Assembly (NCBI GenBank): GCA_023387985.1
Contig: JAEWHC010000002.1
Location: 287,256-351,255 of the forward strand
Source: Bacteroidota bacterium
GTDB taxonomy: Bacteria; Bacteroidota; Bacteroidia; Chitinophagales; Chitinophagaceae
Reading direction: 5' to 3'
Length of the DNA: 64,000 nucleotides
Below are positions 33,868 to 42,344 of this stretch, piece after piece; position 1 is the stretch's first letter, and every line of letters begins with the position of its first letter. The position numbers and the translations under genes are program-made. The notes under the pieces were generated by a model. The model was not told where the DNA came from, searched no databases, and saw only the letters and a list, made by a program, of their open reading frames with translations.

Positions 33868-35343
33868 CTAATCCACCAGGTATTCATTCCTCGGTTCCTT
33901 TAATGTTTTAAATACAAGTCCCCTTACGGAAAGCACAGCAGAGGAAGTGTAAAAGCCAATAAAATCCCCTGCAAACAAGAAATCAAGCAGGGTAAGCTTC
34001 ACAATCCCATCAATGGATAATTCAATATACCCTCCATAACGCAAGAGACTGAACCTGTAGGTACGGTTGGGGCTTATGGCCATGGTATTGTCTTGCAACA
34101 TGATGAATTTAAAATTGGATTTGATGTCATCCGGATTGAAACCCCAAGCCTTCACCTGCATGTACCCGTTAACGGCGTCAATAGAGTAATAATAACCATT
34201 TGCGCTATCATCAGCATCACTGATGAGGCCAAATTTTCCCATGCCTTCCAGTGTAAATTCCCCTTCCCAAATAAAATTGTCCGCGGGCTTGCGGAAGCAA
34301 AAAGCTTCATATCCGCTGCGGCTCGAAAAAATCCATTCTCCATGGCTTTTTTCAATATGGGCAGTAGGGTTTTCCAGTAGCCTCGTCCATAACATCTCAT
34401 CATCGATTTCTTGCTGATCCAGCACTTTTTCATTCCAGCGATAATAGGTTTTCAGAATCAGCCTCCCGTTCTCATCTGTCTGCAACTCCTTGGGAGGAGG
34501 CAAAATGCGTAAGGAATTTATGCTGCCATAGGTATAGAAAAAAGTGTAAACAAGAATATGATTATCGTCGTGAATAATGCGTGCTGCATAGTTGCCCTGG
34601 GGCAATAAAACATTCTTATGGAAGCAGTGGTATTCATCCAGGAAATCCGGTGCAAACCAGTAGCGCACTTTTATATCCTCGCGAATGGAAGCGATCAGGT
34701 AATGCCTGCCGTTGAGTTCAAAAATGCAGGGACATTCCAAATCGTCATAAACCCTCGGATACATCAGTGGCGGCAAATATTCTAGGCTGTTGTCATTTTG
34801 TCTTACGAGGCCCACGCATCCCCGCCTGGAGACCGGCCCCGAATCTGCACGGGCACAGATCAGGTAATACGTTTGGCCACGGTAATCATACCGGAAAGGA
34901 TCCCGAAAACTCAACCATTTTCGGGGATTGTTTTCCTTATTTTCATAATGAGGCGCCATAGATTCAAATGGAAAAACATCATCAATGGTTTTGTCCCAAT
35001 GGAAAAGATCAGTAGAAACGGCAAGACCTACTCTTGAAACCACCCCCCTGTCCTGACGCTGTAACCCGGTATAATACATTTCGAACCTGCCTTGCACTTG
35101 GCACACATGCATGGTCCAGAGCATATCATCATCCCATTCGCCCGGGTCGCCCACAAACAACGCATTTTTTACCCTGCGCCAGGAAATACCATCATTGGAA
35201 ACTGCATGCGCGATGTAATCGTGGTTGGGTATGATCAGGTGGAACAGGTGGTATGTATTTTGATGTTTGATTACCGTTATGTCTCCAATTTCCCAATCAC
35301 TGAAACCTGAACCACTGTAAAAAGTTAAAACATCCTTTAGCAT
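33868..35343 (-). CDS. GH32-like five-bladed propeller glycosidase
   Basis: The 491-aa protein has the order of a GH32/GH-J enzyme: an N-terminal beta-propeller with FSDWEIGDITVIKHQNTYHLFH, then SFRDPFRY (the R-D-P motif) near residue 145, and DLECPCIFELNGRHYLIAS (the E-C motif with the acid/base Glu) near 205. A C-terminal beta-sandwich (residues 345-485) includes FIWEGEFTLEGMGKFGLI. GH32 enzymes hydrolyse sucrose or fructans. The N-terminal W-x-N-D-P-N-G nucleophile motif of invertases is not obvious; GDIT-type sequence stands there. There is no signal peptide, so it is cytosolic. It is divergent from the sucrose-phosphate synthase gene, 47 bp away, so a role in sucrose turnover is likely. 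Confidence 0.8.
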   Translation of the reverse strand: MLKDVLTFYSGSGFSDWEIGDITVIKHQNTYHLFHLIIPNHDYIAHAVSNDGISWRRVKNALFVGDPGEWDDDMLWTMHVCQVQGRFEMYYTGLQRQDRGVVSRVGLAVSTDLFHWDKTIDDVFPFESMAPHYENKENNPRKWLSFRDPFRYDYRGQTYYLICARADSGPVSRRGCVGLVRQNDNSLEYLPPLMYPRVYDDLECPCIFELNGRHYLIASIREDIKVRYWFAPDFLDEYHCFHKNVLLPQGNYAARIIHDDNHILVYTFFYTYGSINSLRILPPPKELQTDENGRLILKTYYRWNEKVLDQQEIDDEMLWTRLLENPTAHIEKSHGEWIFSSRSGYEAFCFRKPADNFIWEGEFTLEGMGKFGLISDADDSANGYYYSIDAVNGYMQVKAWGFNPDDIKSNFKFIMLQDNTMAISPNRTYRFSLLRYGGYIELSIDGIVKLTLLDFLFAGDFIGFYTSSAVLSVRGLVFKTLKEPRNEYLVD

Positions 35344-35390
35344 AATTCCTTATATTTTTACATTTACCCAAACGAGATGATGAAACCATA

Positions 35391-37568
35391 ATGCAAGAAT
35401 TTTACATACAACTTTTCAGCCCGCATGGATTGATCCGATACACAAATCCTGAGATCGGCAGAGATAAAGATACTGGAGGCCAGGTTAAATATGTCTTAGA
35501 GTTGCTGGAAGCCCTTGCCCATCACCCACAGGTACGTAAGGTGGACCTGCTAACGCGGCGGATAAATGACAGAAGGGTTTCACCGGATTATAATGTGGAA
35601 ATTGAGAAGATAAACGACAAAGCCCGCATTGTGCGCATAGCTGCAGGCGGCCGGAATTACCGGTATAAAGAACAACTTTGGGATTACCTCGATGAATTCG
35701 TTGACAAGACCATCCGGTTTATCGAAAAACAAAATGATTTTCCGGATGTGGTGCATGGGCATTATGCAGATGGAAATTTTATAGCAGGTGAGATTAGTAA
35801 AATCTTCGCACTGCCCTTGATTTCAACCGGGCATTCCCTGGGCAGGAATAAAAAAAGCATCCTGCTTGCGGAAGGTTTATCTGAAAAAAAGATCGAGGAA
35901 AAATTCAGTATTGAGCGCAGGATACAGGAAGAAGAATCCACATTGCAAAACGCGGCCTTTGTGGTGGTGAGTACAGCACATGAAATTGAGTCGCAATACA
36001 AACTATATGAAAATCGCGATAAAGCCCGGTTTGAAGTAATCCCGCCCGGCATAAATACCGATGTATTTTTCCCTTTCTACCGGGCAGATATGCCATCGTT
36101 TGCCATGAGCCTGCAACAGGAGCAAGCTTTGTACCGCATACGCACCGAAATTGAACGCTTTTTGTTTGCCCCGGAAAAACCAATGATTCTTTCCATTGGC
36201 CGCGCAGATAAGCGGAAGAATTTTGAAACCATTATCAAGAGTTACGGCGAGGACAAGGAATTGCAGGCCATGGCCAACCTGGCCATTTTTGCTGGCGTAC
36301 GTAAAGACATAAGCGTTATGCCGGACGACGAAAAGGAGATCCTCACGAATCTGCTGCTGCTGATGGACAAATACGATCTCTATGGCAAATTGGCCCTGCC
36401 TAAAAAAAATGAACCGCAATATGAAATACCGGAGATATACAGGCTGGCCGCGAGGTCGAAAGGGGTATTTGTGAATGCCACACCGGGCGAAAATTTTGGA
36501 CTGACCATAGTGGAAGCAGCAGCCTGTGGATTGCCGGTGGTGGCATCGCCAACCGGAGGACCAAAAGAAATTATTGGCAACGCCAACAATGGGATACTGG
36601 TTGATGTGCGCGATACAAAAGCCATTTCCGCCGCACTTAAAAAGATCATTTCAAACAGCAGCCTCTGGCAGGAATATTCGGAAAATGGAGTGAAGGCCGG
36701 AATGGAAGATTATTCATGGAAAGGCCATGCAGCCACGTACATCAACCTGGTTGAACAACTATATAAAAATAATGATGTAGATAAAAAGGAGAAAAAGCAA
36801 TCTTTTGGAAAACGGCTGGTTTCTGCAAAACGGTTTTTCATTTCCGATCTTGACGGAACGTTGGTTGATGGTACCAATGTGGAAGGGCTGAAAGAACTGA
36901 AAGACTGGGTGGAGAAGAATAAAAAAGAAGTTGTATTTGGAATTGCAAGCGGCAGAAACCATCTGTTGACCAAAGAAGCATTAAGTGAATATGATTTGCC
37001 CGATCCCGATATCCTAATCTGCTCAGCCGGTACGGAAATTTTTTATACCAAAGAATTCATTCCGGATACAGGCTGGGAAAGCCACATCAATCACCAATGG
37101 AGGCGCGCTGAAATACAAAATGCCATGGAAGGATACCCCAAATCGAAGCCACAGGAAAAAGCTGCCCAATGGGAATATAAATTGAGTTATTATGTTGATG
37201 AAGAATTTTCGGCTGACGACCTGGCCAATCTTTATAAGTATCTTGATGACCTGAAATTGCGGGCAAGGCTCTTTCTCACCGACAATAAATATCTGGACAT
37301 TCTGCCCGTACGGGCGGGCAAAGGAAATGCGGTAAGATACCTGAGCTACAAATGGAAAATGCCGCTCGAACAAATTCTCACTTCGGGAAATGGTGGAAAT
37401 GATATCGGTATGCTCCGGGGCAATACGCGGAGCATCGTCGTTTCCAATTACAGTGCTGAACTTGAAGTGCTTAAGAAACACAAACTCGTTTATTTCGCAA
37501 AAAAACCTACGGCAAAAGGCGTATTGGAAGGCATTCAGTATTACCTTAAAAAAGGTCAGATCCAGTAG
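35391..37568 (+). CDS. sps: Bifunctional sucrose-phosphate synthase/phosphatase
   Basis: The 725-aa protein has a GT4 glycosyltransferase part (residues 1-470) that joins UDP- or ADP-glucose with fructose 6-phosphate, and a C-terminal HAD domain (480-720) that removes the phosphate. Landmarks are FSPHGLIRYTNPEIGRDKDTGGQ (given here as N-P-E-I-G-R-D-K-D-T-G-G-Q), GHSLGRNKK, PMILSIGRADKRKN, NATPGENFGLTIVEAAACGLP (E-x7-E) and, in the phosphatase, FISDLDGTLVDGTN with two catalytic Asp, then SGNGGNDIGML. Sucrose is likely made as a compatible solute. The two-domain layout is known from cyanobacteria and plants. Confidence 0.93.
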   Translation: MQEFYIQLFSPHGLIRYTNPEIGRDKDTGGQVKYVLELLEALAHHPQVRKVDLLTRRINDRRVSPDYNVEIEKINDKARIVRIAAGGRNYRYKEQLWDYLDEFVDKTIRFIEKQNDFPDVVHGHYADGNFIAGEISKIFALPLISTGHSLGRNKKSILLAEGLSEKKIEEKFSIERRIQEEESTLQNAAFVVVSTAHEIESQYKLYENRDKARFEVIPPGINTDVFFPFYRADMPSFAMSLQQEQALYRIRTEIERFLFAPEKPMILSIGRADKRKNFETIIKSYGEDKELQAMANLAIFAGVRKDISVMPDDEKEILTNLLLLMDKYDLYGKLALPKKNEPQYEIPEIYRLAARSKGVFVNATPGENFGLTIVEAAACGLPVVASPTGGPKEIIGNANNGILVDVRDTKAISAALKKIISNSSLWQEYSENGVKAGMEDYSWKGHAATYINLVEQLYKNNDVDKKEKKQSFGKRLVSAKRFFISDLDGTLVDGTNVEGLKELKDWVEKNKKEVVFGIASGRNHLLTKEALSEYDLPDPDILICSAGTEIFYTKEFIPDTGWESHINHQWRRAEIQNAMEGYPKSKPQEKAAQWEYKLSYYVDEEFSADDLANLYKYLDDLKLRARLFLTDNKYLDILPVRAGKGNAVRYLSYKWKMPLEQILTSGNGGNDIGMLRGNTRSIVVSNYSAELEVLKKHKLVYFAKKPTAKGVLEGIQYYLKKGQIQ

Positions 37569-37633
37569 GTATCCATTCATTCCGGCCTGCCCGGCTCAAT
37601 GAATCTTAATTTTCCGGAAAAGAAAAATTTTTT

Positions 37634-37648
37634 AATAGGATAAATTTG
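37634..37648 (+). promoter_or_regulatory. Rrf2-operon box 1 and -7 promoter box
   Basis: AATAGGATAAAT (37634-37645) is repeated exactly upstream of the next gene (38144-38155). It overlaps TAAATTTG (37641-37648), a perfect TAnnTTTG -7 box. GGATAAATTTGTCT is close to a palindrome, as Rrf2-type operators are. A second TAAATTTG lies at 37669-37676. Autoregulation by the Rrf2 protein is likely. Confidence 0.5.
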
Positions 37649-37694
37649 TCTGAATTAAAACCTCTTTCTAAATTTGCTTTCAAACAGGGTTACC

Positions 37695-38129
37695 ATGCTG
37701 TCTAAAACATGCGAATACGCAATACGGGCCATGATTTATGTGGCACAAAATTCAAGGAACGGGAATATGGTGCCCATCAGGAAAATATCGGAAAACATTG
37801 ATTCACCGGAATTGTTTATTGGTAAAATCCTGCAAAGTTTAAGCAAACAAGGCTTTTTGAAATCCTCAAAAGGCCGCTACGGGGGATTTTATATTGATGA
37901 TAAAGACGCCCGTATCTCCCTTGCTGATATTGTGGTGGCCATAGATGGAGATAAGATCTTTAAAGGCTGTGGTGTTGGACTGGATTATTGTTCTACCACC
38001 AAGCCCTGCCCCATCCATCATGAATACAAAAAAGCCCGGGACCAGGTTTACTGCATTTACAAGCAGGCTACACTAAGCCAGTTTAAAGATCTTAGGGAGA
38101 GTGAAAAGCCTTTGTTAAAGAGAAAATGA
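37695..38129 (+). CDS. Rrf2-family Fe-S transcriptional regulator (NsrR/IscR-like)
   Basis: The 144-aa protein is a winged-helix Rrf2 regulator: MLSKTCEYAIRAMIYVAQN, then ISENIDSPELFIGKILQSLSKQGFLKSSKGRYGGFYI with the recognition helix and wing. Three Cys in the C-terminal half are spaced C-x6-C-x5-C (GCGVGLDYCSTTKPCP), matching the cluster-binding set of NsrR and IscR-type proteins. Such clusters sense NO or iron-sulfur status. It leads an operon full of NO-repair and respiratory genes, so an NsrR-like role is the best reading. ATG 37695 is preferred over the in-frame ATG at 37674, because family members begin M-L-S-K-T-x-E-Y. Confidence 0.92.
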   Translation: MLSKTCEYAIRAMIYVAQNSRNGNMVPIRKISENIDSPELFIGKILQSLSKQGFLKSSKGRYGGFYIDDKDARISLADIVVAIDGDKIFKGCGVGLDYCSTTKPCPIHHEYKKARDQVYCIYKQATLSQFKDLRESEKPLLKRK

Positions 38130-38143
38130 TTTTTTTGACATTA

Positions 38144-38155
38144 AATAGGATAAAT
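38144..38155 (+). promoter_or_regulatory. Rrf2-operon box 2
   Basis: AATAGGATAAAT is an exact 12-bp copy of the motif upstream of the Rrf2 gene. It is centred about 28 bp before the start of the haem-copper subunit gene and is followed by AT-rich sequence (GATATTAATATATC). A shared operator for the Rrf2 regulator is the simplest explanation. Confidence 0.45.
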
Positions 38156-38176
38156 AGATATTAATATATCAATTAA

Positions 38177-40222
38177 ATGGAATCTAACGACACTTTGCTT
38201 TGGCTGCTGGCTATCATTGCGGTGCTTCTGCTAGCCATTGCGCTATTCATTCAACGCGGGGTAAAGCAGATAAAACAATTGCGGATAGACCGGGACAAGC
38301 AGCCCGACGACAGCTATTTTGAAATGCAGATGGATTCCATGAACAGCACCCAGCTTGAAGAGCTCAGTAATTATTTGCGAAAATCAACCGGTGCAAAAGC
38401 TATATCCTTATTCATTTTACTGGCAGTGTCCGCCGGTCAGCAGGCCTTTGGGCAGGCTTTTGATAAAGAGCCCATAAATCAATCTTTATCCCAGGCCGGT
38501 TTTATCATTACCATTGTGCTTTTGCTCATTCCCATCAGTATTGCCATGCTGCTGGTGATCATCCGGATGAAAAAAGTTGCAGCAACCTATAAGTCGGAAA
38601 GCAATATCCAAAAAGCCAGGCAATTCGCGGACTACCTTGAGCGGAAATCCGGAAACGGAATACAGAACAAAATCCTCAGGAGGGAGGCTGCTGTTAATTA
38701 TGCTGTGGTACCCAATGAACTTTCCGGCAGCCAGGCTGCTCAAGATGAAAAAGGGTTGTTGAACATTAAAGATGAAGCCGGATTGCCTTTCGTGGCCCTA
38801 AAGCGAAAGGCGGCAACACGGCATCCTGTTGATCCGAAGCTGAGCTCGCTGGTCTTATGGTTTATCATTACGGCTACCTTCTGGCTGTTGTTTGGCACCA
38901 CTATAGGCCAATATCTCGGGATAAAATTTGTGGCGCCCGATGCGGACCATCTAAGCTGGCTTTCTTTTGGCAGGTTGCGCCCTGTGCACACCAATGCCGT
39001 TTTCTGGGGCTGGGCTTCACTGGGCATGCTGGGGCTTGGTTATTATATTGTGCCAAGGGTTGGAAATGTACGCCTTTACAGCTATAAACTTGGATGGTGG
39101 ACACTTTTCCTGATCAATGCGACCGTGCTGATTGGCAGTATTTCCCTAATGGCCGGAATCAATAATGGTGGTGGTGAATACAGGGAATACATCTGGCCGA
39201 TCATGATCATGTTTGTTATAGCGCTCTTGCTGACGCTCTTCAATTACCTGAAAACCATTGCTGCGCGTAAAACCAAAGAAATATATATTTCCAACTGGTA
39301 TATTGTGGCAGCGGTCATGTTTGGGATCACCATTGCGGTAGTGGCTTATTTGCCCACCTGGCAAAATGGACTTGGAGAAACCATCATACAGGGCTACTAT
39401 ATGCATCAGGGTGTTGGCATGTGGTTTATGATGTTTACCCTGGGACTGGTTTACTATTACCTTCCACAATCCCTCAATAAACCCATTTATTCCTACAGCC
39501 TGGGTATTCTGGCTTTCTGGACGCAGATCTTGTTTTATACACTGATAGGATCACATCATTTTGTATTCAGCTCTATACCCTGGTGGTTGCAAACCGTAGC
39601 CATATTCGGAAGTGCAGGAATGGTGATTCCGGTAATCGCGGGCACAACGAATTTTTTAATGACCTTTAAAAACGGGTGGTACAAACTGGCCGACAGTTAT
39701 ACGCTGCCTTTTTTCCTGGTGGGAACCATTTTTTATTTTACGGGTTCAATGCAGGGAACTGCCGAAGCCTTCCGGAGTGCCAACCTTTACTGGCATTTTA
39801 CTGATTTTACCGTAGCCCATTCCCACCTGACCATGTATGGCATCATCAGCTTCTTTTTATGGGCCTGTATTTATACCCTGCTTCCGCGGATCACCAATAG
39901 TGAGGCTCCGCAGATTACCATAGGTGCGCATTTCTGGCTTGCATTCCTGGGCCTGCTGTTTTACACCGTACCGTTGATGTATGGTGGTACATTAAGAGGC
40001 ATGAGCTGGATAGAAGGAAAACCCTTTCTGGACAGTGTAAAACTCATGGCGCCACACTGGCTTTGGCGGGCAATTGGTGGTTCACTGATGTGGATCTCCC
40101 ATCTCTTTTTCGCTTACAACCTTTCCAAAATGCTGCCCACCATAAAAGTGGTGGATGTGAATGAAAAAACGATTGAATTTTTAAAAGAAAAAGCAAACGC
40201 CCATAAGGGGCATGAAGGATAA
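38177..40222 (+). CDS. Divergent cbb3-family haem-copper subunit I
   Basis: The 681-aa membrane protein has a catalytic core (residues 225-660) that follows CcoN: RPVHTNAVFWGW (haem ligand), YYMHQGVGMWF with a CuB His near 409, GSHHFVFS with the two CuB His near 459, and FTVAHSHLTMYG with haem ligands near 548. In the helix where cbb3 oxidases read F-Y-G-M-S-T-F-E-G-P, this protein reads F-Y-F-T-G-S-M-Q-G-T: the Tyr is kept but Glu is Gln. About 220 extra residues with two or three helices precede the core. It may reduce O2, or NO as the context (RIC, hemerythrins, Rrf2) suggests. Confidence 0.85.
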   Translation: MESNDTLLWLLAIIAVLLLAIALFIQRGVKQIKQLRIDRDKQPDDSYFEMQMDSMNSTQLEELSNYLRKSTGAKAISLFILLAVSAGQQAFGQAFDKEPINQSLSQAGFIITIVLLLIPISIAMLLVIIRMKKVAATYKSESNIQKARQFADYLERKSGNGIQNKILRREAAVNYAVVPNELSGSQAAQDEKGLLNIKDEAGLPFVALKRKAATRHPVDPKLSSLVLWFIITATFWLLFGTTIGQYLGIKFVAPDADHLSWLSFGRLRPVHTNAVFWGWASLGMLGLGYYIVPRVGNVRLYSYKLGWWTLFLINATVLIGSISLMAGINNGGGEYREYIWPIMIMFVIALLLTLFNYLKTIAARKTKEIYISNWYIVAAVMFGITIAVVAYLPTWQNGLGETIIQGYYMHQGVGMWFMMFTLGLVYYYLPQSLNKPIYSYSLGILAFWTQILFYTLIGSHHFVFSSIPWWLQTVAIFGSAGMVIPVIAGTTNFLMTFKNGWYKLADSYTLPFFLVGTIFYFTGSMQGTAEAFRSANLYWHFTDFTVAHSHLTMYGIISFFLWACIYTLLPRITNSEAPQITIGAHFWLAFLGLLFYTVPLMYGGTLRGMSWIEGKPFLDSVKLMAPHWLWRAIGGSLMWISHLFFAYNLSKMLPTIKVVDVNEKTIEFLKEKANAHKGHEG

Positions 40223-41237
40223 AATGAAATGGTTTGACAATCATAAAATTCTTTTTGGCGCTACGATCGCCTTATTCCTGGGGCTAACCATTTTTGTTGC
40301 CATTATTCCGGCATTAAAGAATGATAAGCTCAATAAAACGCTTCCTGGCTGGCAACCCCTTAGTGCGGATGCGATGGCCGGCAAAAGGCTTTATATTGCC
40401 AATGGCTGCGTGGCCTGTCATACACAGCAGGTACGCAATGTGGAAATGGATAACTCCTGGGGAGCAAGACCAACCGTAGCGGCAGATTATGCCGGTATTC
40501 GACGTACCGATCTGTGGCGCAACACCGCCACCCTTATGGGTACTGAGCGAACCGGTCCCGATCTTACCGACCTTGGCAACCGCAATGGAAGCAAAGAATG
40601 GAATCTTACCCATTTATACAACCCCAGGATCCTCGTAAAAGAATCGATTATGCCTGCCTACCCCTGGATGTTTGTAATAAAACAAAACCCTGCTGAATCA
40701 GATGTTGTTGTGACAGTTCCCCGGGAATATATGCGTGGCAATACCGGCGCAGTGGTGGCAAAAAAAGAGGCGCTTCAATTGCTCGCTTACCTGCAATCGC
40801 TGAAGCAGACCCCGCTGCCTGATGGCATGCCCACACCAGAATTTTTATTCAAACGCAAGCAGGAAATAGCGGCAATTGCCGGGGGTGGTAATGCCCCGGC
40901 CCTGGACGGCAGCGCTCTTTATGCTACACATTGCCAGGCATGCCACCAGGCAAATGGCGAAGGCCTTGCAGGAGCTTTCCCTTCCCTTGCAGGTAGCAAA
41001 ATCGTAATGGGCGAAGACATCAGCATTTTCATAGAAGTGATTATGAACGGATATTCGGGAAGGGTGAGTGAAGGATTTGGAATTATGCCACCGGTTGGGG
41101 TGAATGCCGGACTAAGCCCCGAAGAAGTTACGGCCATTGTAAACCATGAACGCACCAATTTTGGAAATACGGGAACAACGGTTACTGTGGAAGAAGTGAA
41201 AAAAATTATTGATCAACTCGGGCCACCGGTCCAGTAA
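40212..41237 (+). CDS. CcoO-like cytochrome c with second haem domain
   Basis: One N-terminal membrane anchor (ILFGATIALFLGLTIFVAIIP) is followed by two c-type haem sites: C-V-A-C-H near residue 66 in a CcoO/FixO-type context (GCVACHTQQVRN, and a later ESIMPAYPWMF with the Met ligand) and C-Q-A-C-H near 240 in a small cytochrome c6-like domain. It is therefore a fusion of the CcoO subunit with a CcoP-like or soluble cytochrome domain. It overlaps subunit I by 11 bp and would carry electrons to it. The ATG at 40224 is an alternative start. The gene set has no separate CcoP. Confidence 0.88.
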   Translation: MKDKMKWFDNHKILFGATIALFLGLTIFVAIIPALKNDKLNKTLPGWQPLSADAMAGKRLYIANGCVACHTQQVRNVEMDNSWGARPTVAADYAGIRRTDLWRNTATLMGTERTGPDLTDLGNRNGSKEWNLTHLYNPRILVKESIMPAYPWMFVIKQNPAESDVVVTVPREYMRGNTGAVVAKKEALQLLAYLQSLKQTPLPDGMPTPEFLFKRKQEIAAIAGGGNAPALDGSALYATHCQACHQANGEGLAGAFPSLAGSKIVMGEDISIFIEVIMNGYSGRVSEGFGIMPPVGVNAGLSPEEVTAIVNHERTNFGNTGTTVTVEEVKKIIDQLGPPVQ

Positions 41238-41248
41238 ACCTGAACATT

Positions 41249-41512
41249 ATGAAAAAACTGATCTTTGTTCTTACGGCATTATTCACAGCGGCAATTCCGG
41301 CAATGGCCTGCAGTGTTTGTAAAAAACAACAGCCCGACTTATTGCAAGGAATAACCCATGGTGCCGGGCCACAAAGCAATTGGGATTTCTTCATCATTGG
41401 AGCGGTTATTGTAATCGTGGTGTTCACACTTGTTTATTCAGTCAAATTCCTGTTTTGGCCAGGCGAACAATCGCAAACCCACATCAAAAGAACCATCCTA
41501 AATTTTGAATAG
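41249..41512 (+). CDS. Small membrane protein of the respiratory operon (87 aa)
   Basis: The protein has a signal-like N-terminal helix (FVLTALFTAAIPAMACSVC) and a second helix FIIGAVIVIVVFTLVYSVKFLF. The A-M-A-C-S-V-C-K-K-Q segment directly after the first helix has two Cys and could hold a metal or be a lipidation site. Small two-helix proteins are common beside haem-copper oxidases as accessory or assembly subunits. It lies 12 bp after the cytochrome c gene and 3 bp before the next gene. No family name is recognised. Confidence 0.75.
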   Translation: MKKLIFVLTALFTAAIPAMACSVCKKQQPDLLQGITHGAGPQSNWDFFIIGAVIVIVVFTLVYSVKFLFWPGEQSQTHIKRTILNFE

Positions 41513-41514
41513 AT

Positions 41515-41922
41515 ATGGACGCAAGCGAAGTATTTCTATTTATTGACGATGAAACGGTGCCCATAGCCAAAATGAAAGCTCCCGTACATTTTGACCTGGA
41601 TACACGAAAACTGGTGGATGGCAAACACCATTTGAAGATTGTCAGCAAGGATGCAACCGGTAAAGAAGGCATACGTGTGGTTCCGTTTGAAGTGCGAAAC
41701 GGACCGGCCATTGATATTGAAGGAATAAAGGAAAATACAGTTGTGGACGGGGTAATCCCAATCATGGTAAACGCTTACAGCAAGGGAGATACGGAAAAGT
41801 TTTATATTACCGGAAGTGAAACGCCGCAAAGCATACCGACCTGGATATGGATCGTCGTTATCCTCTTTACCGGTTGGGGTGTGTGGTATCTCATCCGTTA
41901 TTTTAACATGGTACCTGCATGA
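41515..41922 (+). CDS. Membrane-anchored accessory protein (135 aa)
   Basis: Residues 1-105 are beta-rich and look like an immunoglobulin-like or cupredoxin-like domain (EVFLFIDDETVPIAKMKAPVHFDLD), and residues 110-130 form a C-terminal membrane helix (IPTWIWIVVILFTGWGVWYLI). There is no signal peptide. The protein contains no Cys or clear copper site, so it is not a CuA domain. It sits inside the haem-copper operon, overlapping the ferredoxin gene by 4 bp, and may be a structural subunit. No family was recognised. Confidence 0.75.
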   Translation: MDASEVFLFIDDETVPIAKMKAPVHFDLDTRKLVDGKHHLKIVSKDATGKEGIRVVPFEVRNGPAIDIEGIKENTVVDGVIPIMVNAYSKGDTEKFYITGSETPQSIPTWIWIVVILFTGWGVWYLIRYFNMVPA

Positions 41923-42263
41923 TGACAGAGCATAAAGAAACCATAACATTTACCGTGGTCGAAGACGGCATCAGGCAGGTAATAGAAACCTTCACCCACG
42001 AGTACCGTAACCTGATGGTATTGCTGAATGATCGAATCTACCTGGATTACTTTGGCGAATGTGGTGGACAGGGAAGATGCGCGACCTGTTTGGTAAAAGT
42101 GGAAGGCAATAGGAATTTATTGAATCGCGATGTAAATGGAAACGAAATGAACACCTTGTACAAATATGGTAAAACAGGTGGCGACAGCCGGCTCTCCTGC
42201 CAGATTGCGATTAATGAATGGTTGAATGGCTCAACCATATTCCTCGACGATGCCGAAGACTAA
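41919..42263 (+). CDS. [2Fe-2S] ferredoxin
   Basis: The 114-aa protein is a plant-type ferredoxin variant. The cluster Cys are in GECGGQGRCATCLV (C-x-x-x-x-C-x-x-C, plus the first Cys; residues about 47-56) and in RLSCQIAINE near residue 90. It would donate electrons to a partner in the operon, for example the RIC-like repair protein or a reductase. It overlaps the preceding gene by 4 bp (ATGA). An 81-bp gap follows, without a terminator, before the DUF2249 gene. Confidence 0.88.
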   Translation: MMTEHKETITFTVVEDGIRQVIETFTHEYRNLMVLLNDRIYLDYFGECGGQGRCATCLVKVEGNRNLLNRDVNGNEMNTLYKYGKTGGDSRLSCQIAINEWLNGSTIFLDDAED

Positions 42264-42344
42264 ACACAAAAACGGGCTTACAACCCAAAATCAACGTTGA
42301 AAAAAATATAAACAATAAAATAGAATCATTTAAAAATTCAAATT

